Source: Chryseobacterium glaciei (GTDB lineage Bacteria > Bacteroidota > Bacteroidia > Flavobacteriales > Weeksellaceae). Taken from it: 64,000 nucleotides of DNA. The stretch is from assembly GCF_001648155.1 (NCBI RefSeq), contig NZ_CP015199.1, positions 2,862,501 through 2,926,500 on the forward strand, given 5' to 3'. Every line of letters begins with the position of its first letter. The stretch's first letter is position 1. The position numbers and the translations under genes are program-made. Shown here in pieces: positions 9,480 to 20,200 of this stretch. Under the pieces are notes generated by a model. The model was not told the origin of the DNA. It did no database searches and saw only the letters and a list, made by a program, of their open reading frames with translations.

Positions 9480-10742
9480 ATGGAAACACGCGAAAAGATC
9501 ATCATTATAGGAGGAGGATTTGCGGGATTACAACTTGCAAAAACGTTGAATAACAAGAATAAAAAGGTAATTGTTCTGGATAGAGTTAATCATCATATGT
9601 TTCAGCCGCTCTTCTATCAGGTAGCGTGTGGAAGGATAGAACCTTCCAATATTTCTTTCCCGTTCCGGAAAATTTTTCAGCAGTCAAGGAATACGCAGTT
9701 TCGTTTAACGGAAGTTCGGGAAATTGATGCTGCCAATAATAAAGTGATCACCGATGAAGCTGAATTCACCTATGATAAGTTAATCATCGCGACAGGTTGT
9801 AAAACTAATTTTTTCGGTAATAAAGATCTTGCGGGAAGAGCTTTCGGAATGAAAAATACTCAGGAAGCAATCGGAATCAGAAATCATGTTTTGATGACCT
9901 TCGAAAAGCTAATTATCGAAAAAAGTCGAAGCGACGACGGAAACTGGAATATCGTTATCGTAGGAAGTGGACCGACCGGAGTAGAATTAGCCGGAGCTTT
10001 CGCCGAAATGAAGAAAGAAATTCTGCCAAGAGATTATCCTTACATGAATTTTGATAATCTTAAAATCATTTTAATAAGTTCTACAGAAAAACCGCTTGCC
10101 GTAATGAGTCCGGAAGCTCAGTCTCAGTCTGAAAAGTATTTGAAAGATCTTGGAGTAACTTTCATGAGCGAAGAATATGTTACTGATTATGATGGTGATA
10201 AAGTTCATATGAAAAGCGGAAAAACTATTCCGTCAAACAACGTGATCTGGGCGGCAGGAGTTACCGGAAATGTTGTAGACGGTTTTCCGGAAGATAAATT
10301 AAACAGAAACAGATATATTGTAGATCGTTTTAATAAAATAAAAGGATACGATAATATTTATGCAATAGGAGATATTTCCTACATGGAAACTCCAAAATAT
10401 CCACAAGGGCATCCTCAGGTTGCGAATGTGGCCATTAATCAAGCAAAAAATTTAGGTAAAAATTTCTTGAAGAAAAACTTCGGTGAATGGCAGGAATATG
10501 AATACAAGGATCAGGGATCTTTAGCAACCATCGGAAAACACAGGGCAGTTGTAGATTTACCATTTATAAAATTCCAGGGCTTTTTTGCGTGGTATTTTTG
10601 GATGTTTTTACATTTAATGTTGATTTTGAGTGTAAGAAATAAACTTGCCGTGTTCTTCAACTGGATGTGGAGCTACTTTAATAAAGATTCATCTTTAAGA
10701 CTAATTATTTTACCGAATAAGAAAAACGAAACATTACAATGA
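9480..10742 (+). CDS. NAD(P)/FAD-dependent oxidoreductase, type II NADH:quinone dehydrogenase-like
   Basis: A 420-residue flavoprotein that probably passes electrons from NADH to membrane quinone without pumping protons. The FAD-binding Rossmann motif IIIGGGFAGLQLAKTL is at residues 6-21 and the NAD-binding motif IVIVGSGPTGVELAGAF near 160. The second FAD contact is NIYAIGDISYMETP. The C-terminus has amphipathic/hydrophobic segments (FFAWYFWMFLHLMLIL) as in NDH-2 enzymes that sit on the membrane. The ATG at 9480 fits both the family N-terminus and the promoter. Its last four bases overlap the start of trmD, so the two are probably cotranscribed. Confidence 0.88.
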   Translation: METREKIIIIGGGFAGLQLAKTLNNKNKKVIVLDRVNHHMFQPLFYQVACGRIEPSNISFPFRKIFQQSRNTQFRLTEVREIDAANNKVITDEAEFTYDKLIIATGCKTNFFGNKDLAGRAFGMKNTQEAIGIRNHVLMTFEKLIIEKSRSDDGNWNIVIVGSGPTGVELAGAFAEMKKEILPRDYPYMNFDNLKIILISSTEKPLAVMSPEAQSQSEKYLKDLGVTFMSEEYVTDYDGDKVHMKSGKTIPSNNVIWAAGVTGNVVDGFPEDKLNRNRYIVDRFNKIKGYDNIYAIGDISYMETPKYPQGHPQVANVAINQAKNLGKNFLKKNFGEWQEYEYKDQGSLATIGKHRAVVDLPFIKFQGFFAWYFWMFLHLMLILSVRNKLAVFFNWMWSYFNKDSSLRLIILPNKKNETLQ

Positions 10743-11416
10743 GAATTGATATCATAAGCGTACTTCCCGAGTTGATGGAAAGTCCTTTTCAGACTTCTAT
10801 TTTGAAAAGAGCAGTGGATAAAGGGTTGGTAGAAGTACATTTTCACCAATTGAGAAATTGGTCAATTAATAAGCACAGACAGATTGATGACGAGCCTTAT
10901 GGAGGTGGTGCAGGAATGGTGATGATGATTGAGCCGTTGGATAAGTGTATCTCGGAACTTAAATCTCAGAGAGAATACGATGAAGTTATTTATCTGACGC
11001 CAGATGGAGTTACTTTAACTCAAAAAATATCCAATACGCTTTCTATTAAAAACAATCTGATCTTTTTGTGCGGACATTATAAAGGTATAGACCAAAGAGT
11101 GAGAGATCTTCATATTACAAAAGAAATTTCAATCGGAGATTATGTTCTTACGGGTGGTGAATTGGCTGCGTGCGTACTTGCGGACTCAATTATCCGTTTG
11201 GTTCCCGGAGTTTTGAATGACGAGCAGAGCGCTTTGACAGATAGTTTCCAGGATGATCTTTTGTCTCCGCCAATCTATACAAGACCTGAAAGTTATAAAG
11301 GTTTAGATGTTCCTAAAATTTTATTAAGTGGTAATTTTGCTAAGATTGAAGAATGGCGTCACGACGAGGCGATGAGGATTACTAAAGAAAAACGTCCTGA
11401 TTTACTCTCGAAATAG
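10739..11416 (+). CDS. trmD: tRNA (guanine-37-N1)-methyltransferase
   Basis: A 225-residue SPOUT-class enzyme that methylates G37 of tRNAs reading CNN codons and so prevents frameshifting. It opens MRIDIISVLPELMESPF and has DEPYGGGAGMVM near residue 50. The knotted SAM site is ISIGDYVLTGGELAACVLAD, followed by LLSPPIYTRPESYKG and a C-terminal HDEAMRITKEKRPDL, all typical of TrmD. Length is normal. The start overlaps the previous gene by four bases. It is unlinked to rpsP, rimM and rplS, its partners in many other bacteria. Confidence 0.97.
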   Translation: MRIDIISVLPELMESPFQTSILKRAVDKGLVEVHFHQLRNWSINKHRQIDDEPYGGGAGMVMMIEPLDKCISELKSQREYDEVIYLTPDGVTLTQKISNTLSIKNNLIFLCGHYKGIDQRVRDLHITKEISIGDYVLTGGELAACVLADSIIRLVPGVLNDEQSALTDSFQDDLLSPPIYTRPESYKGLDVPKILLSGNFAKIEEWRHDEAMRITKEKRPDLLSK

Positions 11417-11789
11417 TTACTTAAATTCGTTAATCAGAAACATTTTTTTCACTTTTAGAATAATTAATTCGAAAAATGGAATAATAATTGCAATAACTGC
11501 GATTAAGATTTAAATATGGTTGTATAATCCTATTTATAATAGATTATTATTCTAAATATTTTAAATTTTATATGCTGTTTTAGTTTTGTTTTATATAGTA
11601 AAACTTAAAAAAGATTAAAAATTTTAATTATATATTCGTATTCAGTTATTTTTATTATTAAATTATGGTTGTTTTAAGTATGAAATTAATGTAAATATAT
11701 TGTAAATAAATTAACCATATTTGAAAAAAAATAATAAATTTACATATTGAAACTAAAGTATAAAAAATAAAGAATAGAAATGCGAGGCG
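11417..11789. other. Very AT-rich intergenic region
   Basis: 373 bases with no convincing coding frame, RNA gene or strong hairpin. The composition is markedly more AT-rich than the flanking genes. It must hold the 3' end of the trmD transcript and the promoter of the gene at 11790. Confidence 0.5.
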
Positions 11790-12719
11790 ATGGAGTTGTT
11801 CAGTTTTTACAATGTTGAAAATTTATTTTTACCCGATCCCACACCAATTCATAAATTGGATCCTACAAAATCAGGATTAAGAGGTTGGGACGACAAAAGA
11901 TACAGGAACAAGCTTTTTAAAATTGCGCATGTATTTCAATTGATGAAGGAGGAAAATTGGGTATTACCATTTATGATAGGTTTGTCTGAGATTTCCGGAA
12001 GGAAAGTATTGGAAGATCTTGTAGAATTGGAACCCTTTAATTCAGAATATGGCATCATTCACTACAATTCTATGGATGAGAGAAATGTAGATGTTGCCTT
12101 ATTATATGATAAAAATAAAGTAGAAGTAATAGAGTCAGAAACCATTACTTTCTTCTTTGAAATTATAGATAAAAACACAGAAAACTACGACACAACAAGA
12201 GATGTATTGTATTCTAAAGTGAAATATAAAGGAGAGATTATTAATGTCTTTATCGCGCACCTTCCCTCAAAGCGAGAAAAAGATATTAATAAACCAAAAA
12301 GAGCTTTTATATTGAACGAGGTTCGGGGGCGGATCTTGAATATAATAAATGAAAAGGAGCATGTAATCTTGTGTGGTGATTTTAACGAAAACCCAGATGA
12401 TGAAAATTTAGTAAAAATTCTCTATGACAACGCCAGCGAAAAGGTATTAGAAAATCCTTTCCAGCAGTTGTTTTCCACAAGAAATTATTCTACTTTTCAT
12501 TATAAATCCGGATTGCTGTTTGATCAGATTATATTATCAAAATCATTATTTGATAATGTAGGTTTATCATTTCAGGAGGCTGAAGTGTTCAACTCTGAGA
12601 AAATACGCAGTAGGAACAGGAATTTTGAAGAAAGACCCTTTCGAACTTATGCCGGTACACGGTATTTGGGTGGGTATAGCGATCATTTTCCGGTTTTTGT
12701 AAAATTTAGCGATTTATAA
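11790..12719 (+). CDS. Endonuclease/exonuclease/phosphatase (EEP) family protein
   Basis: A 309-residue metal-dependent phosphodiesterase-fold protein. The family landmarks are in order: FYNVENLF at the N-terminus, the metal-binding Glu in IGLSEISGR, NVDVALLYDKNKV, IAHLPSKREKD, CGDFNENPDDENL and the terminal YSDHFPVFVKF. All expected catalytic positions (Asn, Glu, Asp-Asn, Asp-His) are present. No signal peptide is seen, so it is probably cytoplasmic. Substrate could be nucleic acid or a phospho-compound. The start follows a long AT-rich gap; the Lrp gene is 39 bases downstream. Confidence 0.85.
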   Translation: MELFSFYNVENLFLPDPTPIHKLDPTKSGLRGWDDKRYRNKLFKIAHVFQLMKEENWVLPFMIGLSEISGRKVLEDLVELEPFNSEYGIIHYNSMDERNVDVALLYDKNKVEVIESETITFFFEIIDKNTENYDTTRDVLYSKVKYKGEIINVFIAHLPSKREKDINKPKRAFILNEVRGRILNIINEKEHVILCGDFNENPDDENLVKILYDNASEKVLENPFQQLFSTRNYSTFHYKSGLLFDQIILSKSLFDNVGLSFQEAEVFNSEKIRSRNRNFEERPFRTYAGTRYLGGYSDHFPVFVKFSDL

Positions 12720-12758
12720 CACAATGTAAAAACATAAATAATAAAAAAAGTAGAAAAA

Positions 12759-13229
12759 ATGAAAAATTCAACAAACGCAAACTACCATTTAGATTCAATC
12801 GACAAAGAGATCATCTATATGTTGATGGATAATGCTAAAACTTCTTTAGCTCACATTTCGAAAAATGTAGGAATTTCAACAACCGCTGTACACCAGAGAA
12901 TTAAGAAGCTGGAGCATGCAGGAGTTATTGAAAATTCAATCTCTTTTCTGAATCCTAAAAAGATCGGATATAAAGTAATTTCTTATATCGGTGTATTTTT
13001 AGATCAGCCAAGTCATTACCCTGAAGTTGTGAAGGCTTTAAAAGAAATCAATGAAGTAGTAGAAGCGCATTACACCACAGGAAATTACACGATTTTCTTG
13101 AAAGTTCTTTGTAAGGATAATGATCATTTGATGATGATTCTTAGCAAACTTCAGAAGTTAAAAGGAGTGACAAGAACAGAAACTTTCATATCTTTGGAGC
13201 AAGGTATTTACAGACAATTGAAAGTATAA
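12759..13229 (+). CDS. Lrp/AsnC family transcriptional regulator
   Basis: A 156-residue regulator. An N-terminal winged helix-turn-helix (about 12-62; DSIDKEIIYMLMDNAKTSLA, then ISTTAVHQRIKKLEHAGVI) precedes a ligand-binding RAM domain (about 75-152; VVEAHYTTGNYTIFLKVLC). Such proteins sense amino acids as oligomers. It sits six bases before deoC, so the two are likely cotranscribed, which is not an obvious functional pairing. Confidence 0.93.
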   Translation: MKNSTNANYHLDSIDKEIIYMLMDNAKTSLAHISKNVGISTTAVHQRIKKLEHAGVIENSISFLNPKKIGYKVISYIGVFLDQPSHYPEVVKALKEINEVVEAHYTTGNYTIFLKVLCKDNDHLMMILSKLQKLKGVTRTETFISLEQGIYRQLKV

Positions 13230-13235
13230 CAGATT

Positions 13236-13979
13236 ATGAATATTGCTCAATATTTGGATTCAACATATTTGAAAACTCCTGCGCAATCAGGGATTTCAAA
13301 CGAAGAAACTTTACAGAAAGACAAAGAACTTGCTCAGGAAGCTATTGATAATGGTATTCTTGCGGTAATGATCCGTCCGGATTATGTATCTGAGATCAAA
13401 AAGTATATTCAGGAAAGGAATTCAGATGTTATTGTAGGAACTGTAATAGGTTTTCATGAAGGAACTTATTCCGTTGATGAAAAACTTGCAGAAGCCTCAA
13501 AAGCAATACAAGACGGAGCAGACGAATTAGATTTTGTTATTAATTATAATGCTTATCTGAAAGGAGATCTGGAACTGGTAAAAGAAGAATTTGTAAAGTG
13601 TACACAACTGTGTATCGAAAATCAGAAGGTTGCAAAATGGATCATTGAGATCGCAGCTTTAACGGATGAACAGATTGCAGATCTTACTAAAAAGATTTCC
13701 AATTGGGCAGAAGAAAATTTCTCTGAAAATAATCTTTCGAATATTTTCGTGAAATCTTCAACAGGCTTTTATGAAACTACCGGTGGAAAGCCTAACGGAG
13801 CAACATTTGAAGGTGTAAAAATTATGCTTGATAATGCCGGAAAACTTCCTGTAAAAGCAGCAGGAGGTGTAAGAACTCCAGAAGATGCCGAGAAAATGAT
13901 CAATATGGGAGTGAAAAGAATAGGAACTTCTTCAGCATTGGGATTAATTAAAAATCAGTCTTCTTCAGAAGGATATTAA
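13236..13979 (+). CDS. deoC: Deoxyribose-phosphate aldolase
   Basis: A 247-residue class I aldolase that splits 2-deoxyribose-5-phosphate into glyceraldehyde-3-phosphate and acetaldehyde in deoxynucleoside breakdown. The Schiff-base lysine lies in FVKSSTGFY (about K172) and the proton-relay lysine in VKAAGGVRTPEDA (about K207). VGTVIGFHEGTY and ADELDFVINYNAYLKGD are also family-typical. It follows the Lrp gene closely and is closed by a bidirectional terminator shared with dusB. Confidence 0.96.
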   Translation: MNIAQYLDSTYLKTPAQSGISNEETLQKDKELAQEAIDNGILAVMIRPDYVSEIKKYIQERNSDVIVGTVIGFHEGTYSVDEKLAEASKAIQDGADELDFVINYNAYLKGDLELVKEEFVKCTQLCIENQKVAKWIIEIAALTDEQIADLTKKISNWAEENFSENNLSNIFVKSSTGFYETTGGKPNGATFEGVKIMLDNAGKLPVKAAGGVRTPEDAEKMINMGVKRIGTSSALGLIKNQSSSEGY

Positions 13980-14001
13980 AATATTTAATTTTAAATAATA
14001 A

Positions 14002-14033
14002 AAGAAAACCATCAAATATTTGATGGTTTTCTT
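14002..14033. terminator. Bidirectional terminator between deoC and dusB
   Basis: A perfect 32-base palindrome with arms AAGAAAACCATCAAAT and its complement. It reads as a hairpin plus T run on both strands and sits between two convergent stop codons. Confidence 0.9.
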
Positions 14034-14035
14034 GT

Positions 14036-15031
14036 TTATACTTGAGCTTGATGTTCTTCGTAAAAGGCTTGAGTTTGTTTAATTACTTCATCCATTTCTT
14101 CCAAAGTATATACTTCTAAGAATTTTCTTCTGAAATCTTTAAAATGAGGAATTCCACGGAAATAATTGCTGTAATGCTGTCTCATTTCGATGAGTCCTAA
14201 TTTTTCACCTTTCCATTCTGCGCTCCATTCTGCATGTTGGCGAACAGCTAATAATCTGTCGAAGATTGTAGGTTCCGGTAAATGTTCTCCGGTTTTAAAG
14301 AAATGTTTTATTTCATTAAAAATCCAAGGATAACCAATCGCTGCACGACCAATCATGATTCCGTCGCAGGCATATTTTTGTTTGTATGCTAAAGCTTTTT
14401 CGGGAGAATCAATATCACCATTTCCGAAAATTGGAATTTCAATATTCGGGTTTTGTTTGATTCTTGAGATATGTTCCCAGTCAGCTTCACCTTTGTACAT
14501 TTGACCACGCGTTCTTGCGTGTATTGTTAATGCCTTAATTCCTGTTTCCTGTAAACGTTCTGCAACTTCATCTATATTGATAGAATTACTGTCCCATCCT
14601 AAACGTGTTTTCACAGTTACAGGCAGGTGAGTAGAACTTACAACAGCTTTTGTAAGACGTACCATTAAGTCAATATCTTTTAAAACCCCGGCTCCGGCGC
14701 CTTTGCAGACTACCTTTTTTACAGGACATCCGAAATTGATATCAACAAGATCAGGGTTTACAGTTTCTACAATTCTTGCAGACATTGCCATTGCTTCTTC
14801 ATCTCCACCAAAGATCTGAATGCCGACAGGTCTTTCATAATCGAAAATATCTAATTTTTTTCGGCTTTTCATAGCATCACGAATTAACCCTTCAGAAGAA
14901 ATAAATTCTGAATACATTAAGTCTGCACCATGCATTTTACACAAGCGTCTGTATGGAGGATCACTTACATCTTCCATTGGCGCTAACAAAAGCGGAAATT
15001 CCGGCAGTTCTATGTTGCCTATTTTTATCAT
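14036..15031 (-). CDS. dusB: tRNA-dihydrouridine synthase B
   Basis: A 331-residue FMN-dependent enzyme reducing uridines in the D-loop of tRNA. It opens with the TIM-barrel motif PLLLAPMEDVSDPPYRRLC and has IQIFGGDEEAMAMSA. The catalytic-cysteine segment is DINFGCPVKKVVCKGAGAG; the substrate-binding motif TIHARTRGQMYKGEADW and IPIFGNGDI, DGIMIGRAAIGYPWIF follow. Length and order match DusB. Monocistronic. Confidence 0.94.
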   Translation of the reverse strand: MIKIGNIELPEFPLLLAPMEDVSDPPYRRLCKMHGADLMYSEFISSEGLIRDAMKSRKKLDIFDYERPVGIQIFGGDEEAMAMSARIVETVNPDLVDINFGCPVKKVVCKGAGAGVLKDIDLMVRLTKAVVSSTHLPVTVKTRLGWDSNSINIDEVAERLQETGIKALTIHARTRGQMYKGEADWEHISRIKQNPNIEIPIFGNGDIDSPEKALAYKQKYACDGIMIGRAAIGYPWIFNEIKHFFKTGEHLPEPTIFDRLLAVRQHAEWSAEWKGEKLGLIEMRQHYSNYFRGIPHFKDFRRKFLEVYTLEEMDEVIKQTQAFYEEHQAQV

Positions 15032-15231
15032 GATGCAAATTTACGAAATTATAAAACATTTAGAAAAGCACTTTTACTATGTTTAAGTTGGGAATAAAAT
15101 ATATGTTAAAAAATCCTAATTCATTGGTTTTTATTTAGTTTAAAAGTGATTTATTTGTGTTAAATTAATTTATTTTCATTTTTGTATGAATATTTTACAT
15201 ATATTTATAATCCAATTCAAATTACAATACC

Positions 15232-17196
15232 ATGAAAAAAATTCTATTTTTTATTGCTGTAAGTGCTGCTGCGATAAACTTAAATGCACAAGTAAGTTTA
15301 GCTGCAACGTCAGGCACAACGACAGGAACATATACTACATTGAAAGACGCGTTTGACGCAATTAATGCAGGAACACATCAGGGAGCAATCAATATTAGTA
15401 TTACAGCAAGCACCACGGAAACTGCGATGGCAGTTTTAAATGCTAGTGGAGGGACAACAAGTTACACTTCTGTTGCTATAAAACCTGCAACGGGAACTAC
15501 TCCAACTATTTCAGGAAATTTAGCAAGTTCAACACTTGTAAGAATTCTTGGAAGTAATATTACATTAGATGGAAGTAATACACCCGCAGGAACAACGCGC
15601 GATCTTACATTTACCAATACAGCTACAACAGGACCGCAGGTTATTAACTTTATAGCTACCTCTGCGGCAGCTGCAAATACGAATATTGTTGTTAAGAATT
15701 TAAATATTGTTAATGGTATCAATACTTCTTCAGCTTTTATCATGTACGATGGAAACACAACACCTACAGGAGGATATTTTAATAATGTTACTCTTCAAAA
15801 TAACTCCGTAAAAAAATCTTATATAGGAATGTATCTGTTTACAGCAATAGCCGCTGGTAACGGAGCAAATACATTGGTTACAGGCAATGACTTTAGTGCG
15901 ACCGGAGTAGATGCAAACCGATTGGTAGGAATATATCTGCAAGGGTTAGACGGAGCAACAGTTACCAATAATACGATTGGGAATTTTGAAACCGCAAATG
16001 CCGAAATTAAAAGAGGGGTTTGGTTTGCAACAGGAACAGTGAACTCATCAATAACTTCAAATACAATTACGAATCTTGGATACACAGGTACGGCTGCAGG
16101 AGGAGCAACAGGAATTACGGTTACATCGGGAAATACAGGGGCGTCAGCATCTGCTAATGTTATCATTAGAAGTAATAATATTAATAATTTTACTTCAAGC
16201 GGAACAGGCACTATCTTTACCGGAATTTATGTAGCAGGTACAGCTACGAATGGTGTAATTATCGATAAAAATAAAGTTAGCGCCATCAAAAATACGAATA
16301 TAAATGGCTACGGCTCTCAAGGGATTTATGTAGCTTCTACAAGTGTGACTGCAAATACTTTGATCTCAAATAATATTGTAAATGGCATTTCAGGATATGG
16401 GTACGCTTCAGGTGGTGGAGTAAACGATAACGGGAACGGAATTGTAGTCGGCGCAGGTGGAGGCTACAAAATATATTACAATACTGTTGTGATGGATGTG
16501 AGCCAGATTGTAGCAGGAAGGTCTTCTGCATTCAATGCTTTGTCTACTGTTACTGCTGCAGGAGCAATAGATTTAAGAAACAATATTTTTGTAAACAGCC
16601 AAACACAGACAGGCGACAGATATACAGTTTATTCAGGTTCTGCGAATACAATTTTCTCTAATATTAATAATAATGATTATTTTTCTTCAGGTACGAATCT
16701 TGGATTTATAGGTTCTGCAAGAGCTGCTTTATCAGATATCCAAACAGGTTTCGGAGGAAACGTGAATTCTCTTAATATTCTTCCTGCATTTGTTTCTGCT
16801 ACAGATTTTCATTTAGCTTCATCGGGTAATTCTACTCTTGATAATAAAGCAACACCGGTTCCGGAAGTTACAGTAGACGCTGACGGTAATGCCAGAAATG
16901 CAACGACACCGGATCTTGGAGGTTATGAGTTTACTACAACTGTTTTAGCAGTACAGGATGTTGCTAAGAAGAAACTTAATTATTATCCAAACCCTGTGGT
17001 TGATTTTATCTCCATTAATGATGTGAATAAAATCAAAAATGTAGAAGTGTACAATACGGTTGGACAAAGAGTGATTGTTGAGAATGTAAATTCAGATAAA
17101 GCATTAATAGATATGAGAAAAGTACCTGCTGGAACTTATATCTTGAAAGTTAATTCTGAAAAAGAATCACAATCAATAAAAGTTATAAAAAGATAA
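15232..17196 (+). CDS. T9SS-exported protein with beta-helix-type repeats
   Basis: A 654-residue surface or secreted protein. The signal peptide ends NAQ at about residue 19. The body (about 60-560) is Thr/Asn/Gly-rich with recurring IxNNTIxN-type strands, consistent with a right-handed parallel beta-helix. The last 75 or so residues are a type A T9SS sorting domain: LNYYPNPVVDFISIN, VEVYNTVGQRV, and the end GTYILKVNSEKESQSIKVIK. T9SS carries such proteins across the outer membrane and attaches or releases them. No catalytic motif is visible, so adhesion or glycan binding is only a possibility. Confidence 0.85.
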   Translation: MKKILFFIAVSAAAINLNAQVSLAATSGTTTGTYTTLKDAFDAINAGTHQGAINISITASTTETAMAVLNASGGTTSYTSVAIKPATGTTPTISGNLASSTLVRILGSNITLDGSNTPAGTTRDLTFTNTATTGPQVINFIATSAAAANTNIVVKNLNIVNGINTSSAFIMYDGNTTPTGGYFNNVTLQNNSVKKSYIGMYLFTAIAAGNGANTLVTGNDFSATGVDANRLVGIYLQGLDGATVTNNTIGNFETANAEIKRGVWFATGTVNSSITSNTITNLGYTGTAAGGATGITVTSGNTGASASANVIIRSNNINNFTSSGTGTIFTGIYVAGTATNGVIIDKNKVSAIKNTNINGYGSQGIYVASTSVTANTLISNNIVNGISGYGYASGGGVNDNGNGIVVGAGGGYKIYYNTVVMDVSQIVAGRSSAFNALSTVTAAGAIDLRNNIFVNSQTQTGDRYTVYSGSANTIFSNINNNDYFSSGTNLGFIGSARAALSDIQTGFGGNVNSLNILPAFVSATDFHLASSGNSTLDNKATPVPEVTVDADGNARNATTPDLGGYEFTTTVLAVQDVAKKKLNYYPNPVVDFISINDVNKIKNVEVYNTVGQRVIVENVNSDKALIDMRKVPAGTYILKVNSEKESQSIKVIKR

Positions 17197-17218
17197 AACC
17201 AAATAGAATTAAAATTAT

Positions 17219-17246
17219 GACCCGGCTTTTAGTCGGGTTTTTTGTT
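17219..17246 (+). terminator. Rho-independent terminator after the beta-helix gene
   Basis: ACCCGGC and GTCGGGT arms with a TTTTA loop, followed by a long T run, 22 bases after the stop. Confidence 0.8.
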
Positions 17247-17271
17247 TTTTTGAAGTGATTAATAATAAGTT

Positions 17272-20200
17272 TTAGAAACTCGCTTTCACTTGCATACTTC
17301 CGATATGTATGGTTCTGTCTCCGGAATTTCTTCCTTCGTAGTTTAAGTTCAATTGTAAGAAAGAATTGATCGCCTGTTGAATGAAAACACTCCAAACCTG
17401 ATTCTTTCCTGGTTTTAAACCATCCAACATTTGGTTTCCAACGATACTGAAGTTATTTCCATTAAAATTATTATTAATGAAAGAGAAATTTCCTCTGATG
17501 GAAGTTTTCTTACGATCCCACTGTATCGTTCCTGTGATGTCAAATGCTTTCAATAGTTCCTCGCCGTCCATTCTTTGTTTTTGACGGAAAGCAGATGATA
17601 ATTCAGCCTGAATAGCATCCGTAAATTTATACGTTGCTTTTGGCTTGGTCTCAAAATTATTCAGACGATAATCTCTCGTAGCAAACAACTGCGAAGAGTT
17701 TTGGATATCATGAACCGAGTTTTCCCAATCTACCCTAAATTCTTTATTAAACCAATATCCAACATTTAAGAAATGAGAAATCTGCTCTCTTTCTTCATTA
17801 CTGAAATTGGCATTGATGAGGTTGTCGTTAGATATAAAACGGTAATTACCATTCCAGCCGGATTTTTCTGTTGGACTGAACTGAACCGAGGCTAATATAT
17901 TTTGATTTTTAAGGATCTGATCGGCATTTTTTTCAAACGGATTTATCACCAAAACCTTATCTTTTTTGTAAAATGAGTTTTGAGAATTTAAGGAAATATT
18001 AAAGTTCCAGCGCTTTAAAAATTTATTTTCAGAATTAAAAACAATAGACGGATTTACAAATAAAGCCAACTGAATTTTATTTTTATTGGAAGGAATGTAT
18101 CGCACAGAATTCGTGTAAACTCTTATATATTGTGCTAAATCCGAATATTCTGCAATTTCAAATTCATCAAGCTGTTGAACGCCATCGCCGTTGTAATCGG
18201 TCCATTTATAAATACCTTGCCCGTCTGTAACTTTTAAATATTGGAATTCTCTTTGCGCTTCCTGTCCGTTTCCTAATTCATAAAACGCCTGCAAACGCAT
18301 ACCGTTTCTGAAAAGCTGTTGATTATAAAGAATATTTCCAACCACAAAATCATTGTTTCTTGATGCGTCAATATCCTGATTTTGATAGAAGAATTTTCTG
18401 TAATGAATTAAAGCATTTAAAGTCGTTTTTTCAGTTTTGATGATCTGACTTTCCGCCATGAAACCTAAAATATTGTTCATATTTTGAAGTCTGTTGTCAC
18501 GTACCGAGTCATTATCTCTCATGTAAACTCTGGCCAACAATTTCGTTCTCGTACTGTCACCGATTTTCTTCTGAACAAATAATTCTTTCCAACTGAAACT
18601 TGTAACATCCATCAATTGGGTGTCGTTGTATTTTTTCTCATTGTGTTCCATGCTTCCACCGACAGCCCAACTTCCTTTTTGACCCGTAAATTCAGTTGAA
18701 ACGCCGCCTCTTATGAATTTTGTATCCTGCTGAATAGCATTCGTATTCAAATAAGATAAATTTCCTTTTGTGAAGAATTTTCCTTTGATCCATCCAAAAT
18801 CCAGATCATTTTTCATTCCTTTATAAGAATCCTGTTCGTCCAGATAGTTGATGCGGTAGTTTAAGGTAGATTTATTATTCCATTTGTTTAAAAAGCTGAA
18901 AATAAATCTGTTTTGAGTTCTTCCGCTAAATTCCTGAGCCAAGTTGAAGTCTCTCGAGAATTCAACATCATTAATTCTGTCTAAAATATGGAATTGCTTA
19001 TCTATATATTGATACTCGAAACTTGGAGTACCTTTCCAGTTATTTTTTGTGAATGTTTTATTCCCGAAAATACGTCCGGCATACCCAATATTCTGATCCG
19101 AATCTTTTGATGAGAATAAGTTTAAATCATAATTACTTAATGAAAAATCCGCTCCAATTTTTCCGTCTTTCAGTAAAAATTCTGAATTTACAGAATATAC
19201 CTGAGATTTTTGTGGTGAAGGCAGTTTTCTAACGGCTCTGTAATCCCCCGCATTTGGTCCTACATATTCGAAAACACGACCGTTATTGGTGGTCTGTGTA
19301 ATTTTATAATCTCCAAGATTGATCCCGAAATACGTAAACGAAACCTGATAAAGCGTTTCATTAGGATCAGTGGAAAATTCATAGAAACTTCCATTACCGT
19401 TTTGTGATAATTTGTATAGAATTTTATTGACATCATATTCGGTAATCACACCTGATGGAGCGTACATTAAATTAGGATCATTTCCTGCGTCGGCTAAGAT
19501 CTGTTCGTCCTCTTTAGAAAGATTAAGCGCTAGTGGAGCATTTTTGTTATCATTTTCCATGAACCAGCTTAAGCCCACCTTCATTTTTTCTCTCTTATGC
19601 TCAAGTTTTCCTGTGAATAAATACCTCGAATAATTTCTATTCGCATAATTATAAGAAATAGTAATGAAATTTTGCTGGAAAATAGGTCTAAAACTGGTAA
19701 AAGTTACCTCACCTGTATTATAATTGATGATATAATCTTGGTTTTCACCACGCTTCATTAAAATACCGTCAATAAAAACCTGCTCAGAACCTGAGATCAA
19801 CGTTATAAACTGTTCACCATTTTTACCTGTCAAGCGATAAGGGCCTTGGTTACCTTCAACCCCTTGAAAACGAACTCTATGGAACTCACTTCGAGCTACA
19901 CCCATCGATACGTCTACAAAAGTTTTATTGTCCTTTCCAAATTCTGTCTGGAACTGAAGCCCCATGCTTCGTCTTTGATATTTTGCGAAATAGTTTTTAG
20001 ATTCATTAAGATCAAGATGCCCGGCTCTAAGAATAGATTTATCCTTAATATTAAGCTGCATGTAGATCTTATCAAATTCCTCTAAAGTTTGCGTGTATCC
20101 ATCAGCCTGAATAGGTAAATTATGATCCGAAATACTGGCTAAAATAGTTACGTCTTTAGAAAGTCTCCCCGAAATTTGCAGATCCATCGAACTTTGTACA

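Noticed and set aside
15462..16531. Several antisense frames inside the beta-helix gene
   Set aside because: They arise from the biased Thr/Asn/Gly codons on the coding strand; the sense gene has signal peptide and sorting domain.
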